From Clostridiaceae bacterium UBA4839 (GTDB taxonomy: Bacteria; Bacillota; Clostridia; Clostridiales; Caloramatoraceae), in assembly GCA_002400085.1 (NCBI GenBank), contig DHEX01000055.1:1-24947 (forward strand): 24,947 nt of DNA, given 5' to 3'. Position 1 is the first letter of the stretch; each line of letters starts with the position of its first letter. Below the pieces are notes generated by a model that saw only the letters and a program-made list of their open reading frames with translations, did not search any database and was not told the DNA's origin. Shown in pieces: positions 16,571 to 22,950 of the stretch. Both the position numbers and the translations under genes were made by a program.

Positions 16571-17753
16571 CTAAATCTATAATATTGTCCAATATCTTAT
16601 GGGCTGCCTCATATTTTGTCATGTTAGGCAAGCTAACTATGTCACCATTAGATTTTATAATCTTAACTGTATTAGTATCACACTGAAAGCCTGACCCCTT
16701 AACAGTTACATCATTTGCTACAATCATATCAAGATTTTTCTTTTTAATTTTCTCCTGTGCATTTTGAATCATATCATTGGTTTCAGCAGCAAATCCTACT
16801 AAAATCTGGTTTTTCTTTCTTCTGCCTAGTTCATATAATATATCCCTATTTCTTTTTAATTTTATAGATAAATCATTATCTGATTTTTTTATTTTTATGC
16901 TGCTTACATTTTCAGGGCTATAGTCTGCCACTGCTGCGGACTTAATTATTATTTCATTTTCATCGAAATGCTCCATTACCTGATTAAACATATCTTCAGC
17001 ACTATATACCTTTATAAAATTTATTCTTTCAGGGGGCTCTAAATTAGAGGGCCCTGAAATTAAAGTTACATTTGCTCCCCTATCCCTTAAAGCTCTTGCC
17101 AAAGCATACCCCATTTTGCCAGAGGATTTATTAGTTATAAATCTTACGGGGTCAATATCCTCGCGGGTAGGGCCTGCAGTTACTAAAACATTCTTCCCTA
17201 AAAAATCTTTAGGGCTGTATAGATACATATTAATAATATCAGTTATTTTATTTGTATCTGCCAGCTTTCCAATGCCAATATCACCACAGGCAAGCCTTCC
17301 TGAATCAGGTTCGATAAAATCATAGCCTATTTTTTTTAATTTTAAAATGTTTTCTTTTACTATTGGATTGTTATACATATTTGTGTTCATTGCAGGAGCA
17401 AATAAAACAGGAGATTTCGTAGCCATAATTGTTGTCGTAAGCATATCATCTGCTATGCCACATGCTACCTTCCCAATTATATTGGCTGTTGCTGGAATAA
17501 CTGCAAATAAATCAGCCTTTTTTGCAAGTGATATATGCTCAACTTCAATGGTTCTCGGTTCAGCAAACATATCAGTTATCACAAAATTTTGGCTTAATGT
17601 TTGAAAGCTTAAGGGTGATACAAATTTTGCTGCATTTGAAGTCATTATTACATGCACATTAACATTTTCCTTTTTTAAAGAGCTAATTACATCTAGTGCT
17701 TTATAAGCAGCAATTCCACCTGTAACACCAATGACTACTGTCTTTTGCGTCAT
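16563..17753 (-). CDS. coaBC: Bifunctional phosphopantothenoylcysteine decarboxylase / synthetase CoaBC
   Basis: CoaBC makes 4'-phosphopantetheine for coenzyme A. Of the 396 residues, the N-terminal CoaC flavoprotein (about 1-180) has GVTGGIAAYK (9-18), catalytic H73 in VEHISLA, the PAMNTNMY motif (120-127) and C156 in RLACGDIGIGK. The C-terminal CoaB synthetase (about 188-396) has TAGPTREDIDPVRFITN (192-208) followed by the SSGKMGYALA block, and the CTP-linked KKXN-type region near KKKNLDMIVAND. The ATG follows GGGAGTGA, which overlaps the rpoZ stop region 11 bp away. The operon position between rpoZ and priA is conserved in Firmicutes. Confidence 0.97.
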   Translation of the reverse strand: MTQKTVVIGVTGGIAAYKALDVISSLKKENVNVHVIMTSNAAKFVSPLSFQTLSQNFVITDMFAEPRTIEVEHISLAKKADLFAVIPATANIIGKVACGIADDMLTTTIMATKSPVLFAPAMNTNMYNNPIVKENILKLKKIGYDFIEPDSGRLACGDIGIGKLADTNKITDIINMYLYSPKDFLGKNVLVTAGPTREDIDPVRFITNKSSGKMGYALARALRDRGANVTLISGPSNLEPPERINFIKVYSAEDMFNQVMEHFDENEIIIKSAAVADYSPENVSSIKIKKSDNDLSIKLKRNRDILYELGRRKKNQILVGFAAETNDMIQNAQEKIKKKNLDMIVANDVTVKGSGFQCDTNTVKIIKSNGDIVSLPNMTKYEAAHKILDNIIDLER

Positions 17754-17764
17754 TAAATCACTCC

Positions 17765-17989
17765 CTATTTAGTACCTGACTTTACACTTTCATATGTTAT
17801 TTTGCCTTGATTGATTTCGTTTATTGCAATAGTAACTGGTTTAGTTGAATCAATATCAACAAGTGGGGTTGCACCATCTATTAATTGTCTTGCTCTCCTT
17901 GAAACCATAACCACCAAAGAATATCTGTTTTCAGCCTTAGTTAATAAATCTAATATTGGCGGATTAATCATAGAATCGCTATTGTTCAT
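17765..17989 (-). CDS. rpoZ: DNA-directed RNA polymerase omega subunit
   Basis: Omega is a small RNA polymerase subunit that helps fold and hold the beta' subunit. The 74-residue protein has the expected N-terminal MINPPILDLL and the helix ENRYSLVVMVSRRARQL (21-37), then a short tail. The ATG overlaps the end of gmk by 11 bp, and AAGGAGG inside the gmk 3' end is its ribosome binding site. The gmk-rpoZ pairing is widely conserved. Confidence 0.95.
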   Translation of the reverse strand: MNNSDSMINPPILDLLTKAENRYSLVVMVSRRARQLIDGATPLVDIDSTKPVTIAINEINQGKITYESVKSGTK

Positions 17990-18605
17990 TTAAAAAGACC
18001 TCCTTAAAGTGAACATCATTTATTAATCTACTTACGCGGCATTTTTCTGCTGCTATAATTTTCTCAATTTTTTCTGCTGCCTCATCAAATTTATCTTCAT
18101 AATTTATAATAGCATAATTATAACATGAGACATAATTTATTTCCTTAAATGCAGAATTAAATCTTCTTAAAAATGATTCCTCTGTTTCAGAACCTCTTTT
18201 TTTAATTCTATTTTTTAATTCTTCCATAGATGGAGGTAAAATAAATATAAAAACTCCATCGGCATATTTTTCTTTTATTTTTAATGCCCCTTGAATATCA
18301 ATTTCTAATATTACATCTTTTCCTTGATTTATCATATCATCTACATACTTTTTTGGAGTTCCATAATAATTCCCATATACTTCTGCATATTCAAGAAAGC
18401 TATCTTCTGCAATCATTTTTTTAAATTTAAATTCATCAATAAAAAAATAATTAACCCCATCAATTTCATTTTTTCTTGGCAATCGTGTTGTACATGAAAT
18501 GGACATTTTTATATTGCTGTCCATATCTAAAAGTTTTTTGCAAATAGTACCTTTCCCTGCACCAGAAGGTCCCGAGACTACTATTAATAATCCCTTCTCA
18601 GCCAT
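17979..18605 (-). CDS. gmk: Guanylate kinase
   Basis: Gmk phosphorylates GMP to GDP with ATP. With the ATG at 18605 it has 208 residues. The P-loop is SGPSGAGKGT (11-20). The GMP-binding region contains TTRLPRKNEIDGVNYFF, the EYAEVYGNYYGTP block follows, and the lid has RIKKRGSET. A GTG at 18614 would add three residues, but AAGGTGA is best spaced for the ATG. The stop overlaps rpoZ. It is 15 bp after remA. Confidence 0.97.
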   Translation of the reverse strand: MAEKGLLIVVSGPSGAGKGTICKKLLDMDSNIKMSISCTTRLPRKNEIDGVNYFFIDEFKFKKMIAEDSFLEYAEVYGNYYGTPKKYVDDMINQGKDVILEIDIQGALKIKEKYADGVFIFILPPSMEELKNRIKKRGSETEESFLRRFNSAFKEINYVSCYNYAIINYEDKFDEAAEKIEKIIAAEKCRVSRLINDVHFKEVFLNEQ

Positions 18606-18620
18606 AAAAATCACCTTTCT

Positions 18621-18908
18621 CTAATCTTCCAATTCAGTATCCTCATTTTCTGCTTCTTCATCTTCATCCTTAGATGTTAATCTATGTGCAACAGTTTCAG
18701 GCTGTACTGCAGATAAAATAATATGATCACTGTCAGTAATTATAACAGCCCTGGTTCTTCTTCCATAAGTTGCATCTATAAGCATTCCTCTGTCCCTTGC
18801 TTCTTGAATAATTCTTTTAATTGGAGCAGATTCTGGACTAACTATAGCAATTAATCTATTAGCTGAAACTATATTACCAAATCCTATGTTTATTAATTTA
18901 ATTCCCAT
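18621..18908 (-). CDS. remA: RemA-family DNA-binding regulator (DUF370)
   Basis: RemA is a small DNA-binding protein that in B. subtilis activates matrix and osmoprotection genes; the clostridial role is less known. The chosen ATG at 18908 gives 95 residues starting MGIKLINIGFGNIVSANR, the standard family start. The ARDRGMLIDATYGRRTRAV block (about 39-57) carries the arginines expected for DNA contact. The frame can be extended to a TTG at 18932, but that would place the AGGAGG ribosome binding site inside the coding region. A long acidic tail (SKDEDEEAENEDTELED) follows the conserved part. The order yicC-remA-gmk is conserved in Firmicutes. Confidence 0.94.
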   Translation of the reverse strand: MGIKLINIGFGNIVSANRLIAIVSPESAPIKRIIQEARDRGMLIDATYGRRTRAVIITDSDHIILSAVQPETVAHRLTSKDEDEEAENEDTELED

Positions 18909-18924
18909 TTCTTTTTCTTTCCTC

Positions 18925-19803
18925 CTATTCAATGTTTTGAATTTGTTCTCTTATTTTTTCAATCTCACTTTTTATATTAACTACCATATTCGTTATACTT
19001 AAATCATTTGCTTTTGAACCAATTGTATTGGTTTCCCTATTCATTTCCTGAACTAAAAAGTCAAGCTTTTTGCCTACAGGTTCATTTAATATTATAGTAG
19101 ATTTCATCTGTGCCAAATGGCTTTTTAGCCTTACTATTTCCTCTGTTATGTTGCTCTTATCTGCAAAAAAAGCTACTTCATTTAAAAGCCTTGCTTCGTC
19201 AAGTTCAACTTCAGCCAAGTATTCAGTAACTCTTTGTTTAATTTTTTCCCTATATTCATCAACAACACTATCAGCCCTTGACTCAATTTCTTCAACATAA
19301 TTTGAAATAAGATCACATCTTAATAGTATATCGCTTTCAAGCCTTTTCCCTTCAACCTGCCTCATATCAATTAAATTTTTAATAGCTTCATCAACAGCTT
19401 TTAAAAGGATATTTAATGTGGCATCCAAATCCTCTTCTTTCTTTTCTACTGTAACTATATCTTGGAATTTCGAAAGGAGCATCAATGAAACTTCATCTTT
19501 TAAATTGAACTTTTTCTTTAAGCTTTCAAAAGCAGTATAATATGCTTCAGCAAGCTGCTCATCTACATTAATTACAATATCTTCTTGCTTAAACTTATCC
19601 TGAGTAATAAAAACATCTATTTTCCCGCGGGAAATTTTTGATGAGATATATTTCCTTATTGAATCCTCAAGTGATATTAGCTGTCTTGGTAATTTAATAT
19701 TTAAATCTAAATATCTATTATTTATTGATTTTAACTCAACTTGAAAACTTCTTCCATCCTCCTCAGCATAACCTCTTCCATATCCAGTCATACTTGTAGC
19801 CAT
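18925..19803 (-). CDS. yicC: YicC/YloC family endoribonuclease
   Basis: YicC-family proteins are endoribonucleases; the E. coli protein promotes decay of the small RNA RyhB, and the B. subtilis orthologue is YloC. With the ATG at 19803 there are 292 residues. The N-terminal block MTGYGRG, the LKSINNRYLDLNIKLPR region and the acidic C-terminal block HLAQMKSTIILNEPVGKKLD followed by FLVQEMNRETNTIGSKA are family signatures. A GTG at 19812 would add three residues; AGGTGA spacing favours the ATG. This is the first gene of the main minus-strand operon, behind a good SigA-type promoter. Confidence 0.95.
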   Translation of the reverse strand: MATSMTGYGRGYAEEDGRSFQVELKSINNRYLDLNIKLPRQLISLEDSIRKYISSKISRGKIDVFITQDKFKQEDIVINVDEQLAEAYYTAFESLKKKFNLKDEVSLMLLSKFQDIVTVEKKEEDLDATLNILLKAVDEAIKNLIDMRQVEGKRLESDILLRCDLISNYVEEIESRADSVVDEYREKIKQRVTEYLAEVELDEARLLNEVAFFADKSNITEEIVRLKSHLAQMKSTIILNEPVGKKLDFLVQEMNRETNTIGSKANDLSITNMVVNIKSEIEKIREQIQNIE

Positions 19804-19862
19804 TTTATTCACCTGCCGTTTCTTATTTTAGCTGATTATTTATTATTTTTAGGCTCTAACTC

Positions 19863-19892
19863 ATTATAACTAATTATTGTGTGTATTTTCAA
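19863..19892 (-). promoter_or_regulatory. SigA-type promoter of the yicC-to-thiN operon
   Basis: On the minus strand TTGAAA (19887-19892) and a perfect TATAAT (19863-19868) are spaced by 18 bp, 60 bp upstream of the yicC ATG. It is the best promoter match in the window and the most likely start of the long operon. Internal promoters cannot be excluded. Confidence 0.75.
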
Positions 19893-19962
19893 GATTTTTT
19901 ATATTTTTGTTAAAATAATAAACCTTTTTTCAAAAAATGAAAAGCATAATACTATTAAATGT

Positions 19963-20261
19963 CTGCAATTATTCACAATTTAGATTTAATTCACCGCACA
20001 AACTGTAGGGGACGGTCTTGACCGTCCTGCTCTCCTAAATTCTGATCATCCTGCAAATGCCACAGAATAAAACTGTTACTAAGTGTTGGCACCGTTTCAT
20101 TCTCCTAGATTCCGCTCATCCATCAACGGAACGGTCAAGACCGCTCCCTACCACTTTATTAATCCTAAGAGCATCTACTTGCTCACTCTATGTTCATTCC
20201 ATATATTTTTCTTATCTCCGCTGCTATTTGTTCATTAATGATTTTAAATTGCGAATTACAG
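19963..20261 (+). mobile_element. MITE-like palindromic element, complete copy, between yicC and the aminotransferase
   Basis: This 299-bp non-coding element has inverted AT-rich ends (left CTGCAATTATTCACAATTTA; right, on the opposite strand, CTGTAATTCGCAATTTA). The GC-rich arms lie at 20005-20027 and 20128-20151, and are inverted repeats of each other around ACGGTC/GACCGT. The loop is longer than in the priA-def copy, about 100 bp. Both ends adjoin TTAAAT (19955-19960 and 20262-20267), the first six bases of the target duplication seen at the other complete copy. The element fills most of the 473-bp gap between the aminotransferase stop and yicC; the remainder is the yicC promoter region. 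Confidence 0.8.
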
Positions 20262-20276
20262 TTAAATTTATATTAT

Positions 20277-21437
20277 CTAAAAATCCATTTCAATAATTCT
20301 TTGAGCTGCTGATTTTATACGCTCATCGGAAGCTGTTAAGGAAATTCTGCAATATCCTTCGCCTAAATCACCAAATGCTGTCCCCGGCGTTATCATTATA
20401 CCAGATTTTTTTAACATAAGCTGTGAAAACTCATAAGATTTATATCCTGATGGAACCTTAAACCATATATAAAAAGTCCCATTTGAATTATATATATGAA
20501 TATTCTTCTTTAATAACGCATCCTCAATTATTTCTCTTCTTTTTTTATAAATTTTATTAATATAATCAATAAATGCATCTCCATGGGTTAGTGCATAAGC
20601 TCCAGTTTTTTGAATTGGTATAAACTGCCCGGAATCAAAATTTCCTTTTAAAAGTAAAAGCCTTTCTATTACTTCACTGCAGCCTGCAGCATAACCAATC
20701 CTCCATCCAGACATATTATAGGATTTTGATAATGTGCCAAATTCTATGCAATGACCTTTTTCTTTATCAAACTGAAGTAAGCTTAATCTTTGATTCTTAT
20801 TATTGCATATATTTATATACGCAGAGTCGTTAACTATAATGATATTGTTTTTCTTTCCAAATTCAACTAATTTCTTATAGAATTCATCATTTGCTAATGC
20901 TCCTGTAGGATTGTTAGGATAATTTACAATTAAAAGTTTTGCCCTCTTTGCCACATCCTCATATATGTTTTCTAACTTAGGTATATAGTTATTTTTCTCT
21001 GCCAAAGACATTTTATATACACTGCATCCTGATATTTCAGCTGCTGCCTCATAAACTGGATAGGAAGGGTTTGGAATAATAACATAGTCACCTATATCGG
21101 TAACTGAAAGGAAAAGATGTGCTATTCCTTCTTTGGAGCCTATCAATGTTATAACTTCTTTTTTGTAGTCAAGCTGAACATCAAAATTTTTCTTATAGTA
21201 ATCAGCTACAGCCATATTGAACTCATCTATACCAGCATAGGGTGAATAGTTATAATTATCTTTTTCCTCCACGTATTGTACCATCTTTTGAACTAAAAAT
21301 TCAGGAGTTGGAATATCAGGATCACCAATCCCAAGGTTTATAATATCTTCTCCCTGACTTATTAAGTTGTTTTCTATAGATTCTAATTCTGCAAAAATAT
21401 AATCAGGTACTTTAGACATCCTGTTAGCAATTTTCAA
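20277..21437 (-). CDS. PLP-dependent aminotransferase, LL-diaminopimelate aminotransferase-like
   Basis: This is a fold-type I aminotransferase of class I/II. The group closest by pattern is the one annotated as LL-diaminopimelate aminotransferase, which makes LL-DAP directly from tetrahydrodipicolinate. Visible features are INLGIGDPDIPTPEF, NYSPYAGIDEF, the NYPNNPTG motif, and the PLP lysine in LSKSYNMSGWRIGYA; the C-terminus has the substrate-carboxylate arginine in GYCRISLT. The preferred start is a TTG at 21437 (386 residues, MKIANRMSKVPDYIF), with GGAGGGG a few bases upstream; a longer frame from 21467 would put that site inside the gene. The next gene upstream is dapF, which uses LL-DAP, and this supports the assignment. 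An aspartate or other amino acid aminotransferase remains possible. Confidence 0.85.
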   Translation of the reverse strand: MKIANRMSKVPDYIFAELESIENNLISQGEDIINLGIGDPDIPTPEFLVQKMVQYVEEKDNYNYSPYAGIDEFNMAVADYYKKNFDVQLDYKKEVITLIGSKEGIAHLFLSVTDIGDYVIIPNPSYPVYEAAAEISGCSVYKMSLAEKNNYIPKLENIYEDVAKRAKLLIVNYPNNPTGALANDEFYKKLVEFGKKNNIIIVNDSAYINICNNKNQRLSLLQFDKEKGHCIEFGTLSKSYNMSGWRIGYAAGCSEVIERLLLLKGNFDSGQFIPIQKTGAYALTHGDAFIDYINKIYKKRREIIEDALLKKNIHIYNSNGTFYIWFKVPSGYKSYEFSQLMLKKSGIMITPGTAFGDLGEGYCRISLTASDERIKSAAQRIIEMDF

Positions 21438-21467
21438 CGTTACCCCTCCAAATAATTTTTTGCCCAA

Positions 21468-21519
21468 GCTGCCTTCAAAGTACCAAATTTAACTCAAATT
21501 TGGAGCAGCATCTGGCAGC
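21468..21519 (-). promoter_or_regulatory. Structured leader hairpin upstream of the aminotransferase
   Basis: A two-part stem can form: outer GCTGCC/GGCAGC (21514-21519 with 21468-21473) and inner CCAAATTT, GAGTT, AAATTTGG (21483-21503), separated by internal loops of about 10 bases. It ends 30 bases upstream of the TTG start, near the ribosome binding site. No T-box, lysine riboswitch or run of T residues is visible. A regulatory role is inference only. Confidence 0.4.
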
Positions 21520-21564
21520 CATAGGGTAAGTTCTTCTTAGAGTCAGATGGAAAAATGTGCTTTT

Positions 21565-21886
21565 GTAGGGGACGGTCTTGACCGTCCCGTTGATGGACGA
21601 GCAGAATTTAGGGAAGTACTCCATCCAAGTTTAAGAAAAACTTTATATAATATATTCAGCAGGTATAACAATTGACACAGCATAGATAGCGACTGTTACG
21701 AAATAGTTTTTTCTGAAACATTTTAAGACCAATTCTGTAGGGGACGGTCTTGACCGTCCCTCTGGGGTATGCACGAAATCGTGGGGGCGGAACGGTCAAG
21801 ACCGCTCCCTACCATTTCATTTTAATCCTAAGAACATCTAAATGCTCACTTTATGTTCATTCCATATATTTTTCTTATCTCCACTG
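21565..21886 (+). repeat. Composite copy of the palindromic MITE-like element
   Basis: Three palindromic arms occur, at 21565-21587, 21737-21760 and 21789-21812. The first is followed by a segment (about 21588-21610) that matches the inverse of the right part of the copy at 19963-20261. The second and third form a normal pair with a short loop resembling the inverse of the priA-def copy (CGTGGGGGCGGAACGG). The right flank (to 21886) matches the other copies but lacks the terminal end. The middle (about 21610-21736) has no counterpart elsewhere in the window. It occupies most of the 485-bp gap between dapF and the aminotransferase. Confidence 0.75.
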
Positions 21887-21922
21887 TTTTTGTATTTTTC
21901 ATACTTTAACTGAACCTTAAAA

Positions 21923-22756
21923 TCACTTTGATATGCTGACATCACCTTCATATACTGTACTTGCAGGACCTTCCATATAAATATATCCATTAACATCCTG
22001 TTCAATAATAAGTTCACCCTTCATCAATTTAACCTTCACTTTTCTGCCTGTTTTATTATTTAAATATGATGCGGCAACAGATGCACATGCACCAGTTCCA
22101 CAGGCAAGTGTTAAGCCAGCTCCTCTTTCCCAAGTTCTTACACTTATAGTCCTGTCATCTATTACATTCACAAAATTAACATTAGTACCTTGGGGATAAA
22201 GTGGAAGCTTTTCTATATACCTGCCATATTGAATCACATCGCCATCAGATATTTCTCCGCTAAAAAGCACAGTATGAGGTACTCCCATTAAAAGAGTGGT
22301 TATTTCATACTTTTTCCCACCTATATCCAATGAATAAGCCTTATTATTTAGTTCACCATTAAAGGGGATTAATTTTTTATCATAACTTGGTTTGCCCATA
22401 CTTATCCTTACAGTGCTTACCATATCATTTTCAACAGAAAGCTTTGCCTTCATAATTCCTGCGGGAGTTTCAATATCTAAAGTATCCTTTTTTATAATAT
22501 TTTTTTCATATGCATATTTGCTAAAGCATCTTATCGCATTACCACACATATCAGCATTGCTGCCATCAGAATTTACTACTCTCATTTTTAAATCAGCAAT
22601 ATTTGAGTTTTCTATAAAAACTAGTCCATCAGCGCCAATTCCAAAATGTCTGTCACATAGCTTTTTTGCTAAATTGTTTTTATTCTGTACCTCATTTTTG
22701 AAATTCTCAACCATAATAAAATCATTGCCAATGCCCTGCATTTTTGTAAAATGCAT
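21923..22756 (-). CDS. dapF: Diaminopimelate epimerase
   Basis: DapF converts LL- to meso-diaminopimelate, used for lysine and for peptidoglycan cross-linking. The 277-residue protein starts MHFTKMQGIGNDFIMVE. Its two catalytic cysteines are C71 in NADMCGNAIRC and C219 in LACGTGACAS, the acid/base pair of the PLP-independent mechanism. The length is normal and the symmetrical two-domain layout is intact. The ATG follows GAGGTGA. It lies 485 bp upstream of an LL-DAP-type aminotransferase in the same direction; the gap is filled by repeat sequence, so co-transcription is uncertain. It is divergent from rqcH. Confidence 0.98.
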   Translation of the reverse strand: MHFTKMQGIGNDFIMVENFKNEVQNKNNLAKKLCDRHFGIGADGLVFIENSNIADLKMRVVNSDGSNADMCGNAIRCFSKYAYEKNIIKKDTLDIETPAGIMKAKLSVENDMVSTVRISMGKPSYDKKLIPFNGELNNKAYSLDIGGKKYEITTLLMGVPHTVLFSGEISDGDVIQYGRYIEKLPLYPQGTNVNFVNVIDDRTISVRTWERGAGLTLACGTGACASVAASYLNNKTGRKVKVKLMKGELIIEQDVNGYIYMEGPASTVYEGDVSISK

Positions 22757-22783
22757 ATCACAATCACCTCTAAACTTTATATT

Positions 22784-22811
22784 TTTATAATAAAATGATA
22801 TACTTATTCAA
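22784..22811 (-). promoter_or_regulatory. SigA-type promoter of dapF
   Basis: On the minus strand TTGAAT (22806-22811) and TATAAA (22784-22789) are spaced by 16 bp. They lie close upstream of the dapF ATG, which leaves a short leader of about 20 bases containing the ribosome binding site. Confidence 0.55.
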
Positions 22812-22825
22812 TAGCCGATTTATTC

Positions 22826-22857
22826 GTTGTTCCACCCCCAACTGGGGGTAGAACAAC
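22826..22857 (+). repeat. Strong hairpin 1 in the dapF-rqcH divergent region
   Basis: GTTGTTC pairs with GAACAAC and, after one C/A mismatch, ACCCCC pairs with GGGGGT around a 4-base loop. This gives 13 base pairs in a 32-bp stretch. No T-run follows on either strand, so it is not an ordinary terminator. Confidence 0.7.
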
Positions 22858-22887
22858 AGAAGAAGAGCAATCCAGGGGACATAGCAG

Positions 22888-22920
22888 CCGTTATTTACTG
22901 CTTGATGCAGGAAATAACGG
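22888..22920 (+). repeat. Strong hairpin 2 in the rqcH leader
   Basis: CCGTTATTT pairs with AAATAACGG and, after one A/G mismatch, CTGC pairs with GCAG around TTGAT. It ends 30 bases upstream of the rqcH ATG, so it would lie in the 5' untranslated RNA close to the AGGAG ribosome binding site. No match to a known riboswitch was recognised. Confidence 0.65.
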
Positions 22921-22950
22921 ATATATAAAAAACCTTTAGGAGATGATATT

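Noticed and set aside
20057..20296. Plus-strand frame of 79 residues
   Set aside because: It runs through the repeat element and into the aminotransferase 3' end, has no ribosome binding site and no recognisable protein pattern.
21438..21564. T-box or lysine riboswitch upstream of the aminotransferase
   Set aside because: No T-box core (TGGNACCGCG-like) and no multi-helix lysine riboswitch core is visible; only a simple interrupted stem is present.
22392..22790. Plus-strand frame of 132 residues opposite dapF
   Set aside because: It is antisense to a certain dapF gene and shows only the hydrophobic bias typical of reverse-strand frames in AT-rich DNA.
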